The position numbers were made by a program, and so were the translations under genes. Shown in pieces: positions 1 through 10,134 of a stretch of 64,000 nt of DNA. The stretch spans positions 1,612,001-1,676,000 of the forward strand of contig NC_080075.1 in assembly GCF_949987535.1 (NCBI RefSeq), given 5' to 3'. The DNA comes from Balaenoptera acutorostrata (Eukaryota; Chordata; Mammalia; Artiodactyla; Balaenopteridae). The first letter of the stretch is position 1. Each line of letters starts with the position of its first letter. The notes beneath the pieces are model-generated. The model saw nothing but the letters and a program-made list of their open reading frames with translations. It was not told the origin of the DNA and did not search any database.

Positions 1-215
1 GTTTTCTAACTTTTTATTTCATATTGGAGTATAGTTGATTAACAATGTTGTGTTAGTTTCAGGTGTACAACAAAGTGATTCAGTTATACATATACATGTA
101 TCTATTCTTTTTCAAATTCATTTCCCAATTAGATTGTTACAGAATATTGAGCAGAGTTCCCTGTGCTATCCAGTAGGTCCTTGTTGGTTATCTATTTTAA
201 ATATAGCAGTGTGTA
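1..215 (-). mobile_element. L1 3' end (3'UTR), antisense
   Basis: Reads as the reverse complement of the cetartiodactyl L1 3' untranslated region: ttattt..tattggagtatag, then atgttgtgttagtttcaggtgtacaac, then aaagtgattcagttatacatatac, and the 'ttccctgtgctatccagtaggtcc' block. The same blocks recur at 42.1 kb (antisense) and 9.7-10.1 kb (sense). The left edge lies at or before the window start, so the tail and any target duplication cannot be seen. The ATG-containing frame across it is non-coding. Confidence 0.85.
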
Positions 216-469
216 TATGTCAATTTAAATTGTTGTTATTCGGTTTTCTTTTCTGAAAATGTTGGAAAGTAATGACATTTTCTCTTCAAAAGGGCGTCTT
301 AGTTAAAAAAAATACTCTGGAGGACATGAACGATGACAACTGTTTTTGCCTAGGATATCAAAGAATATCCATTCTGGGGGCACTTAGGAGAGATCAGAAG
401 ACCCCCCTGATGTTTTCCTTTCCCTTCTGCTAGCTGGATGCAGAGGACCAATAGCCATTTCAGATGGAT

Positions 470-940
470 GTCCCCAACTTACAGTGTTTTGACTTTACAA
501 TTTTTTAACCTTACAATGGTGTGAAAGCGATATGCATTTAGTAGAAACTGTCCTTTGAATTTTGAATTTTGATCTTTTCCCAGACTAGTGATACATGGTA
601 CAATCCTCTCTCGTGATGCTGGGAAGCCCTGCAGTCACAAGGGTGAACGACAGATGTGTACCAAGGCTACCACTCTGCTTTTCACTGTCAGTACAGTAGT
701 CAATAAATTGCATGAGATACGCAACACTGTATTATAAAATAGCCTTTGTGTTAGATGATTTTGCCCAACTGTAGGCTAAGGCTAGTGCTCTGAGCACGTT
801 GAAGGTAAGTGAGGCTAAGCTGTGATGTTTGGTAGGTCAGGTGTATTAAATGCATTTCGCCTTGGGATATTTTCAACTTACGTCGGGCTCATTGTGACAT
901 AGCGCCATCAGTCGAGGGAGATCTGTATGTGGGGGTGACC
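470..940. mobile_element. decayed palindromic DNA transposon (MER/Tigger-like, non-autonomous)
   Basis: The left end (tccccaacttacagtg, then gactttacaat and ggtgtgaaagcgatatgcatt) and right end (ttttcaacttacgtcgggc, ending cagtcgagggagatctg) resemble diverged inverted copies of one another. The interior (caataaattgcatgagata; ttagatgattttgcccaact; gtaggtcaggtgtattaaatgc) matches a widespread old mammalian DNA repeat known to me by sequence, though not securely by family name. No coding capacity. Confidence 0.6.
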
Positions 941-944
941 TGAA

Positions 945-2164
945 TACCTGGAAGAGAAACAGCTGCCCACCAGGGTCAGCAGCCTATGGGGGTTAGATAA
1001 TGGGAAAATAAAATTCTATCGTGTTTGAGCCGTTTGCATTTTGAGTCTGTTTATTAGAACCGTCTAGCCTCTATTAACAAATACAAGTGACCTGGGGGCA
1101 TCCAGTTTGCATTACTGGAGGAAGGGAGAGTGCGTCATGGGGAAGAGCGATGAACATTTTAAACCCACTGAGTTGGGAACCAATTTTAACCACTGGATAT
1201 TTTTCCAGGACTTCTGATCCTGTCACATTTGAAAAAGTTTCTGTCTAGCAAAAGCTTGTGTCTGGACTTTAAAATTAAAAAAAACACAAAAGTTCCTAAC
1301 CAGTCTACTGCAGTGAATGCTGCTCTGAGACGCACCTGTTCCCAAACTCGGCTTCAGCCTTCAATTATCCCTGCCACACAGAAGTTTCCTTTCTCCGCCT
1401 TTGCCCAAACTTGCCATCAAAGAACCCTTGCCTTACTTCAATATTTCTAATTAACCTTATCGCAGAGTTTCCCTGGGTGGCTTCATCTGTTGCTCAAATG
1501 TTCTTCTTACAGAAATACGGTTAACCTGTGGCTGCACAGCCATGTCACTGAGCAGCCGTCGCCTGGCCTGAGAACCTGAGGCGAGACTTGTCTGGAACGG
1601 AACTCAGACGGAAGACCGCTTGTCTGGATGGTTTGCATAAACACTTTGCTCCCAGAGGTATGTGGACTGATATTTTCTTATACTCTTTCCTTTGCTCGCA
1701 ATACAGGAATTTAATGCCCGTCCTGATGCAGGTTTGTTTACCATCTCTCATAGGTTTAGACATTTAGATCAACAAGAAAAAAATGATACAGATAGCTTAC
1801 TGCTTTTTTCAAAATCGAATAAACTGAATAACATTTTTATTCAAATAGTTAAAATGTTCCAGTGCATACACAGCAGAAAATGTGGCGCTTTAACTTTTGA
1901 TAGAAATGAATTCACGCCGAGCTATTAAGACGTGTTTCCAAAATAACCAATGTGCCGCAGTAACTTCATGAACACACAGCTTCTAATGATCTCCTGTAGA
2001 ATAAGACTATGTATTCTTTTACTACTATGAGTTTTATTTAGGTGATGAGAGTAATTATTCTGGCTATCATTAGATATGATCATCACATGTATTCTGGTAT
2101 TCTTTGTTACTTTACTGAAATATCAAAAAAATTCTCCAGAAATGATCCAGAGAAGGGTAATAGC
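945..2164. other. unclassified, no gene seen
   Basis: Mixed-complexity sequence with only short frames (under 80 codons) and no motif I recognise. The stretch near 995-1075 (ataaaattctatcgtgtttgagcc...tctgtttattagaa) resembles the 3' end of an old LTR but is too diverged to assign. Confidence 0.4.
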
Positions 2165-4060
2165 ATCTTTGATGTAGGTCTACCCATTAGTCAACAACTA
2201 TGTATTGAGAGCTTATCATGAGATAAACAGGATGAAGATGTTTGAAGACCTCTGGGATGGATAATATATACCACTTAGAGGTTCAGGCAGAAACAGATTG
2301 AATACATAAATTAGATGCTTGTAAAATAGTTGAGATGATGAAGGCTCCAGACTGAGCCTCCAGAATTTTACTACTAGAAAAATTCCCCAGACTGCCTTGC
2401 CAGTGGAGCCTCTGCCTCTGCCACAAGCAGGGATCGGGGCGGGGCGGGGGGGCGTGCAACTGCTCCGGAGGCCTCCGGGATGATACAGCCTTACCTGCGT
2501 CCCAGGTGTGTCTCCAGGGCCAGCTGTGCAGCTGGTGATGCCCACAGTGGGCGCCTCATGTCCCAGCACTCACCTTCCCACTGCTCTGAACTGTGGTCCC
2601 TGTGCAGGTGCATCCAACTGGGGAACCTAAACGTATCCAAAAAACCTGGCCACAAGGAAGTGTGAGAAGTGTAGATTTTAGCTTTCAAGCCTTTGCATAA
2701 CAGGAAGGCACACTGACAAAAGGTGAAACGCATGTGACCAGCCAAGTTACAAATCTATTGTATGGGAATAAAGGTAAGTTAACTGTCAACTGAAATATAA
2801 CATAATATAGGAAATACAGATGCTATGAAAACACATAAGGGCAGCATCAAAACCAGACTTGGAAGGATGGCTGGTGAAGATTTCGTCTTAGAAGTGATAG
2901 CTAAGCTAAGCCCTGACCAAAGAGAAAACTGAGTTTGCCAGGTGAATGGATCTTTAGCTGGTCCCATTCACTCACCGGTTAAGGGGCTCAGGCAGGAACC
3001 TCGAAAAGAGTTAGTTAAGCAGAAGCCAGATTGCATTGGTCTTTGTAAGCCAAGTTAAGGAGTTTGCTCTTTTTGATAATAGAATGAAGCATTAAAGAAT
3101 TTAAGCAAGGGAATGACATATGCAGATTTCCATTTAAAAAAGTCCACGTTGACAGTGAAATTTTCCAAACGGATTGGAGAGAGGCAGCCCTGGAGTTAGG
3201 AATACAGGTTGGTTGCAGAGGCTGGAAGTAGGTTCACAGAATTGATGATGGAAAGAGTGGACAGGTTTGAGAGCTGTTAATAACCAATGTTTGGTATTTG
3301 GTTTTAGGTTAGTTGAGAGAATAAGAGAGAGCATTTCTATCTATTTATCTATATAAAATATGTTATACTATAACTATAAAATTGTAACACATTACACTAT
3401 CATAAAATTGTATACTGTATTATACATAAATAATACTGTAATATATAGTAATGTATATTGTAATAAGTCATGCTACAGTATACTTTTTTGGCAAGACAGT
3501 GCATGGCAGTGCCATTTACTGAAAAAGGAAGCACCAGACATGACATTTATTTGGGTACAATGACTTTATAGTGCTTATGGGGCATCCAAGGAGATATCCA
3601 AGGAGAAGTGGAATAGAAACTCAGGAGAACATTCTCGAGTGGCCGCAGAGATTCAGGAATTACTGTCGTATCGATGGCAGTTGCAGCAATAGGAGTGAAT
3701 GGGTTGTGTAGGAAAGGCGGCAGAATAAGAAGAGAAGAGAGACTAGGATAGAACCCAGAAGAATAGAAATAGTAAAAGGACTGGAAAAAAGTAGACATTC
3801 CTTTCAAAAATGAGATGCAGGTAACCGAAAAAGGAAGAGGAAAAACTGCAATTGTGGTAATGGACATTATGGGAAGAAAACGTTTTAATGAGAGAGAAAT
3901 AATGATTCAAATCTCCTGAGAGATTAAAAAACATGGTCCTCTGAGTTATCAACAAGGCAGCTCTTGGCAAGTTTGACGGGATAATGAGAGCAGAAATGGG
4001 TGTGCAGAGGGCTGAGGTGTGAGTGAAGAGAGGTGGCGACAGGAATTTTTGACAATTATT
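2165..4060 (-). mobile_element. long fragmented LINE-2 (L2), antisense
   Basis: Scattered blocks follow the order of an antisense L2. The 3' end type is at about 2185-2330 (aacaactatgtattgagagctta), 'aggggctcaggcaggaacc' near 2980, the 'ggtctttgtaagccaagttaagg' block near 3038, 'gcaagggaatgacatatgcagattt' near 3105, and the 'gggcatccaaggagatatcc' block near 3580. Blocks at about 2335-2790 and 3335-3500 do not fit and are probably later insertions; the second is AT-rich. Diverged and non-coding. Confidence 0.6.
2431..2455 (+). repeat. G-rich run, quadruplex-capable
   Basis: Three tracts of four or more G separated by single C (ggggcggggcgggggggcg), with a further GG upstream. Local base composition is unlike the AT-rich flanks. 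Formation in vivo is unknown. Confidence 0.5.
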
Positions 4061-4214
4061 TCAAGAGGTTTGACAGAAAAGGGGAGAAAAGAATGAAGTA
4101 ATTGGGGAGGTTAGGAGATGAAGGGGTTGTGTGTCATTTTATTTTGAGTTGAAAGAGACTTGAGAACATTTAAGTTTTATTGCAAAGTAGCCAATCGAGA
4201 ACAATATATTGAAA

Positions 4215-5690
4215 TTAAAAAAAGATGTCCTGCTGCAGTTCTGACATATGGAGAGCTTAGAAGTTGTCACTCCTACCCTTACAATAAGAAAAAATGAAAC
4301 GAATTAGAAAGCAATGACTTTCTTGGATCCAACAAGAATTGAGATCTCAGGGCAGACCCCACCACCCCCCCCCCCGCCCCCTGCCCCAAGTCTGTAGAGA
4401 TGGTTGAATCCAGAGTCACAGCCAAGATCTACTTACCTGGAAGAGAAGCTGTTGGACCCATAAAGTGGTAGGAACACCTCCACGGTTGTTTTGCTGAATT
4501 GCCGAGCCTGCATGTGGACTTGGGGAGTGAGAAGCTCACGGGCCTCCATCTCGGGGGCTCCCACACTTACGTGAGTCTTACCTCCAGGAACTTATCAGAT
4601 TTTCATGGTGAAGAGCTGAGTAAGCGCCCCTCCAGGCTTTGGCAGGAGGAGGAAGACTTCTCCATAACAAGGACCTACTTTGGGGAAAAAGACCTCACTG
4701 GAGGCTTATCTGCCCGGGGGAACGGCACTTCTCAGACTCCAGACCTCTCTTCCTTCCCTTTCTCATCTCGGGGGGAGGGTGAGAGACACTTGCGAAGGTC
4801 ACGGGACCAATTAAAAGCTGAGATTCATTCATAATAGTATAGAGCAATTCCCCTCCCCACCCATTATCACCCCATCCGCAATTCTCCAATATAAGAGTGG
4901 ATTACAGCTGAAAAAGCTGCAAGATGCAGACTCAGCTAAGGAGGCATTCTTACAGAAGCCCCCAAACAACACAGGAGATGAAAACAAGATGCTTAAGTAA
5001 TTTGAAGACTCTGGCACCTACAACTAAAAATACATTAAGTGCAGCCCAACTCTTATCCAGATTAACATAAAACCTCACAACAGAGGACTGTTCTTCTCAG
5101 TTTCTATCTGGCTTTTCACAACAACAGCAACAAAAGGAGAAGGCATGATAAAATGCAAGAAAAAGCAGACTAAAGAGACAAAACAAGCATCAGAACCAGA
5201 CTCAGACATGAAACAAATTTTGAAATTATCATACAGGGAATTTTAGAATAACTATGATTAATATATTAAGGACTCTAATGGAAAAATTAGACAACATGTA
5301 AGAACAGATGTATAACATTAAGCAGAGAGATAGAAATCCTAAGAAACAATCAAAAGGAAATGCTAGAAATTAATGAGAAAAAAAATGCTTGAAGATAGGT
5401 CAATAGGAATGTCCCCAAATGAGATGGAAAGGGGAAAAGGAATGAATAAAAATGGAACAAAGCATTCAAGAACTGTGGGGTACTTTCAAAAAGTATAACA
5501 AATATATAATTGTAATACCAGAAAGAGATGAAAGCAAGTGTGGAAGAAAAGAGATATTTGCAGTAGTAATGGCCAAGAATTTTCCAAAATCAATGACAGA
5601 CACCAAACCAGAGATCCAGGAATCATAAATAACATCAAACAGGATAAATACCAAGAAGGGACGGAGAGTAGATAGAGTGATTTCTGGACA
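4215..5690 (+). mobile_element. old L1 (L1M) 5' end: 5'UTR into ORF1, sense
   Basis: Begins 'ctgctgcagttctgacat..gagagcttagaagttgtcactcc', a typical L1M 5'UTR opening. It passes through the 'gggggctcccacacttacgtgagtctt' block (about 4550) and 'ggcaggaggaggaagacttctccataac' (about 4640). It reaches ORF1-like A-rich sequence: 'aactatgattaatatattaaggactctaatgg' (about 5250), 'caatcaaaaggaaatgctagaaat' (about 5347). ORF1 is broken by many stops. A C-run at 4357-4387 lies in the 5'UTR. Confidence 0.7.
4357..4387 (-). repeat. C-run, minus-strand quadruplex candidate
   Basis: Four C tracts (cccc acc acccccccccccc g ccccc tg cccc) meet the four-run quadruplex pattern on the complementary strand. Confidence 0.55.
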
Positions 5691-5699
5691 TGGCAGTGG

Positions 5700-6655
5700 G
5701 TGTGAACCAGATTACAGGGGAGGTCCTAGACATGAGCATAAGTGTCAGTTCCCATTTTATTGGGGTTGGAGGACAAGACCATATGGATCCAGGAGTCTTG
5801 CTTAGGGTTGAAAAGTCCAGGTGATATCATTCTGAGGCTGGGGTTCCCCCCCCCGCTGCTCCCCTTCTTCCTCTTCCTCCTTCTTTGGTAGCAGAAATAA
5901 TTCTGACCGTGTGGTCAGGCTTAGGAGAGAGAGAGGGAGTTTTCTAGTTCAAGAATTATGGTGAAGTTGTATTGAGTATTGAGGCTCCCTTTGAAGGAGA
6001 ACACTTTATATTCATCATTCTGTGATTGCTGTTGCTGGATCTCCGAAGTCTGTCTACAGTTGGATGGAGACACAGGACTTAAGCATTGATCAAGGGAGTT
6101 CTAGTCAGTCAAACAGCCCAGGTAGTGGCAGAAATTCTGTGTGAAACTGTCTCTTCACTTCCCACCCCCATCTGCCCTGACCCCAGCCTTGTCCTCCTGG
6201 ACCTTAGCAAGAGTGTTCCTTCCTTTCATCCCTCGTAGTATTTATTCATTCTTCTCATGCAACACAGTTTACAGGATCCAGTTGCTTCTCATATCCTTTT
6301 TGAGAACAAAATATGGTGTAAAAATAAATATACAAATAAATCAATAATATGCATTATATACAATAACACTTGCATGACTTACATGCCTTCTCTCTCCTGT
6401 ACTGTAAATGTGGTGGTGCGTATAAAGCAATCATCTGTGGACGGCTGTGGGAGTGTTATTTTATTTGCTGTCCTTGCCCCTCATCATGAAGCCAGTCTTC
6501 TCACATTTGGTAGCCAGCTGAAAAGGGACCAATGTAATAAAGATCTAAGAAAAAAGACTTGCTTTGATACTTAGTGTCTAAGTTCAAACTAGGACTTACA
6601 GTGGGTGAGAATAGACTGGAAACACAATGCAAATGTGTAGGACAGACACCCCACA
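5700..6655. other. unclassified, no gene seen
   Basis: No repeat family or coding signal recognised. It contains a short C run at 5847-5855 and a pyrimidine-rich patch to 5885. Frames are short and lack family resemblance. Confidence 0.4.
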
Positions 6656-6657
6656 GG

Positions 6658-6658
<1 letters not shown>

Positions 6659-6701
<43 letters not shown>

Positions 6702-6709
6702 AGAGAGAA
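6659..6709. repeat. (CA)20 then (GA)n microsatellite
   Basis: An uninterrupted CA array of about 20 units (6659-6698) runs directly into about five GA units. Likely length-polymorphic. The Cys-Val and His-Thr frames across it are artefacts. Confidence 0.97.
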
Positions 6710-7337
6710 AACCAAGTCCACCACTGAATAATCCATCCAGGGGTGGAGGAGAGCATTTTGGGGAGAAGAATGCAGTTGGAAGCAGTAGGGGTAGGTATCC
6801 TCCTTTGCTCATATCTTGAGATGAGAGAGCTGAACAGCAAAATGGAATGCTCCTCAGTTCTCCGGAGAACCTAGGAGCGCAGGGGACTTGCCATCCACTC
6901 TGCAGACAGCAGGCTCACATGTGTGATCGTCTAGCCACCAAGGTACAGAGCAGCCACCAAAGCCCCAGAGCTTCCCTGGCTTCTTGGGAAGCCAGGGATG
7001 GAAGACAATCTGTAAATTTCCCTGGGGCCTCAGCAGAGCCCTGAGTCAACGGAGAGACAGAAATGTCTTACCAGGAGCTAAGACAAGGTCACCAAGTAGG
7101 AACATGAGAAAATGCATCAAAAAATGTGGCGTGAATGGCCTGTCAGGGATACAGGAGAAAAACTCATTGCAACTTGAAGTATAAGCAATGCTGCCCGCCA
7201 GGGAAACAAGGCAGGTGTGGCGGGGGTCAGACAGCCTGCAGAGCCGCCTGGAAGGAGCCCGCCTGCCCCCTGAGCGCAGAGTTCAGGCTGGCGGAGGAAG
7301 CCCCTCAGGGCACCAGGGAGGAAAGGGTGAACGGGAG
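6710..7337. other. unclassified, no gene seen
   Basis: Moderately GC-rich sequence between the CA/GA microsatellite and the polypyrimidine tract. Open frames here run into the pyrimidine tract and become Ser/Pro/Leu-rich, which marks them as spurious. Confidence 0.4.
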
Positions 7338-7692
7338 ATTTCTCTCTCTTTCCTTTCCCCTCCCTCCCTCCCTCCCCTTCCTCCCTCCCTCCCTCCTCTC
7401 CCTCCCCTCCCCTCCCTCCCTCTCTTCCTTCCCTCCCTCCCTCCCCTCCCCTTCCTCCCTCTCTCCCTCCCTCTCTCCTTCCCTCCCTCCCTTCCTTCCC
7501 TCCCTCCCTCCCTCTCCTCCCTCCTCTCCCTCCCTCCCCTCCCCTCCCCTCCCCTTCCTCCCTCCCTCCCTCTCTTCTCCCCTCCCTCCCTCCCTCTCTC
7601 CTTTCCCTCCCTCCCTCTCTCCTTTCCCTCCCTCCCTCCCTCCCTCCCTTCCTTCCTTCCTTCCTTTCTTATTTTTATTTATTTATTTGTAA
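7338..7692. repeat. polypyrimidine tract (CCCT/CTTCC)n ending in (TTTA)n
   Basis: About 330 bases of nearly pure C/T on the plus strand, as variants of ccct, ctcccct, cctctct and finally ccttccttcctt, ending in tttatttatttattt. Read on the minus strand it is an A-rich (TAAA), GGAA, GGGA series, consistent with decay and expansion of a retroposon A-tail. Long homopurine/homopyrimidine mirror sequence can form triplex (H-DNA). Confidence 0.95.
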
Positions 7693-7929
7693 ACAGGCAA
7701 GTGTCTAAATTATAGGTTTGAACTGACTGAGGAATCACTGGCTTGAATTGAGAACAAACACAAACACAGAGTTGATTAAGTTTTCTGCTTAGGCTGGGAC
7801 TTGGAGCCAAACCCTAAATTGAGTTAAAGACATAAAATCACAGCTTTGCACACCTATGTTTTGGGAGCTTGTTGTGACTGTATAATTCATGCTCACTAAA
7901 GAGGCTTCTGGACAGTAAGCACCGTGTAG

Positions 7930-8340
7930 AATTTTATTTCTTCATGACACTCTATTATGAAAAATTTCAGACATCTACAATAAAGCTGAAAAAATTTTGC
8001 AGTGAAGATGCACATGTTGACTCCCTAGGTTCCACTATTAATATTTTAATGTAATTAATTTATCGTGTATCTGTGTATTTATTCACTCCTATATCCATCC
8101 ATAAATGTCTTATTTTTTTGAAGCACTTCAAAGTAAATCGCAGTCATCAATGTAATTTCTCTAAGTATTTCTTTCAACATCCTTGTTATTAACTAGAGTT
8201 TAACATTTGTTTGGAGGTTTCAGTTTTTATCTTTTTATGTAAAATATACGTAAAATGAAATGCCAGGCTGTCAAGGGTCCATCTTCTGAGTTTTGAAAGT
8301 GCAAACACCTGAGTAACTCAAGCCCATATCATGATAGAAC
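7930..8340 (-). mobile_element. old L1M 3'UTR fragment, antisense
   Basis: 'ctattatgaaaaatttcagacat', 'ttttttgaagcacttcaaagtaaatcgcagtcatca' and 'aaaatatacgtaaaatgaaatgc..gagttttgaaagtgcaaacacctgagtaactcaagcc' follow the order of the antisense 3'UTR of old mammalian L1. Heavily diverged. Confidence 0.45.
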
Positions 8341-8525
8341 AGGAGTAGCCATCCTTTTCCTGTAGAAGTCTGTCAGATATGTACACTATTTTAAGTTTTA
8401 TAGGCCACATACAGACTTTGTTCCATATTCTTTTTTTATTTTATTTTTTGTGTACAACCTTTAAAAAGTGTAAAAACCATTCTTAGCTAGTGAGCCACAC
8501 AGACTATGTGCTCTGGGGCTCAGTT
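8341..8525. mobile_element. fragment of an old MER-type DNA repeat
   Basis: 'ccttttcctgtagaagtctgtcagata...ttttaagttttataggccacatacagac' and the closing 'gtaaaaaccattcttagctagtgagcc' resemble the two ends of a common mammalian non-autonomous DNA element. It seems to interrupt L1M sequence. Family not assigned. Confidence 0.4.
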
Positions 8526-8914
8526 TCTCATCTGGGACTATATCTGATCATCTTCATGTCCTATCTCTAAAGACCCCCTCAATGTCATGAGGACATTACC
8601 TACAGCTCTTTTTGTCCTTCTGTCATATTTGATTGAAAATATACTCTTCCTACACTCTATTCTTTGTTTCTGGATTGTTTCACATTGACCAATTCTAATT
8701 TGAAAAATGAATAAACCAGCTACGTCAGGTGACAGAAGATAATTAGATGAAATGTAAATGTAATTCGATTACATGTAGGGTTATTTACCAAGGAGTCATA
8801 GTGCTGTTAACTCTATTTTTACATAAACATATTGATTTCCCTAATACAAACTATAGTAAAAATAAATAGAATTACATAATTTTTTGGTTGCGCACTTGCT
8901 ATTTGTGTTATTTA

Positions 8915-9340
8915 TCTACTGCTGTAACAGATCACCACAACTTAGTAGCTTAAAAACATGCCCAGCCATCTCACCATTTCTGTGGGTCAGGGTCTGGGGG
9001 TAGTTTAGTTGAGTTCTCTGCTGTAGGACCTCTCCTGAGACTGTAAGCTGTAACCAAGGTGATGGTCGGGGCTGGGGTCTCCCATGAGGGCTCAGCAGGG
9101 CCAGGATCCATTTCCAAACTCGCTTGCACGATTGCTGGAAGCATTCAGTCCCTTTTAAACTGCTGGGCCGGGTCCTAGCTAACTGTCAGCCAACAGCCAC
9201 CCTCCGTTACTGGCCACAGGGACCTCCCAAACATGGCAGCTTGCTTCATCAGAACCGACAGGGGACAACCCACTAGCAAGAAGGAAGTCAGGCTCTGGTG
9301 ATCTAATCATGGAAGGAATATCCCCTAAACACCGAGGTAG
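8915..9340 (-). mobile_element. MLT1-like (ERVL-MaLR) LTR, antisense
   Basis: Antisense MaLR signature: 'ttatctactgctgtaacagatcaccacaacttagtagcttaaaa', then 'tttctgtgggtcagggtctggg', 'gtaagctgtaaccaaggtgatgg' and 'gcaagaaggaagtcaggctctgg'. Diverged, with no internal region recognised beside it. Subfamily not assigned. Confidence 0.6.
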
Positions 9341-9714
9341 TGTATGAGTGAGAAGTCAGGCGCTCAGAGGAGGGGGCTACATGGGGCAGGGCCTGCAGCA
9401 GGAGGGTTCATTGGTTCCGTCTCAGGAGCTGCAGGCCACAGCCTTTCGTTCTGTACTTCAGCTGGATCTAAGGTGAGTTTGTAAATCACTGCATCATAAA
9501 ATAAAAGCTGATGATCTAATTAATTGTTTTTATACACTGGCGAGAGCATAACCATATGCTATAGAAAGGCTTTCTTTTATGTAGAAACAGGTAACTGTCA
9601 TTCTCAGGAATTACCAATATTGAGTGTCTTTTTTCTATCTTTCCTGCTGGCTTAGCACAGTCCTTGGAGCCGATCACGCTTCTGTCAGGATGCTTCAAGA
9701 AACAGCTAAACATG

Positions 9715-10132
9715 GATAGAGCTAGAGATTGTCATACTGAGTGACGTAAGTCAGACAGAGATAGACAAATATCATACGATATCACTTATATGTGGAATCT
9801 AAAAAAGGGTACAAGTGAACTTATCTACAAAACAGAAAGAGAGTCACAGATGTAGAAAACAAACTTATGGTGACCAGGGTGTAACCAGAGGGAGGGATAA
9901 ATTGAGAGATTGGGACTGACATACACACACTGCCATATATAAAAAGATAACTAATAAGGAGCTACTGTACAACACAGGGAACTCTACTCAATACTCTGTA
10001 ATGACCTGTATGGGAAAAGAATCTAGAGAAGAGTGGATATATGTATATGCATAACTGATTCACTTTGCTGTACCCCTGAAGCTAACACAACATTGTAAAT
10101 CAACTAGAAGATTCCAGTAAAAATTAAAAAAA
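9715..10132 (+). mobile_element. L1 3' end, sense, with A-rich tail
   Basis: 'gagctagagattgtcatactgagtgacgtaagtcagacagag', 'atatcacttatatgtggaatctaaaaaa', 'gggaactctactcaatactctg' and 'gctaacacaacattgtaaatcaac' are the sense L1 3'UTR blocks. The element ends in 'aaaaattaaaaaaaac' near 10130. It is 5'-truncated, with no ORF2 in frame. Confidence 0.85.
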
Positions 10133-10134
10133 AC

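Noticed and set aside
7135..7715. Two long overlapping frames (175-185 codons) rich in Ser, Pro and Leu
   Set aside because: They are translations of the polypyrimidine tract in two phases; any frame through such sequence lacks stops.
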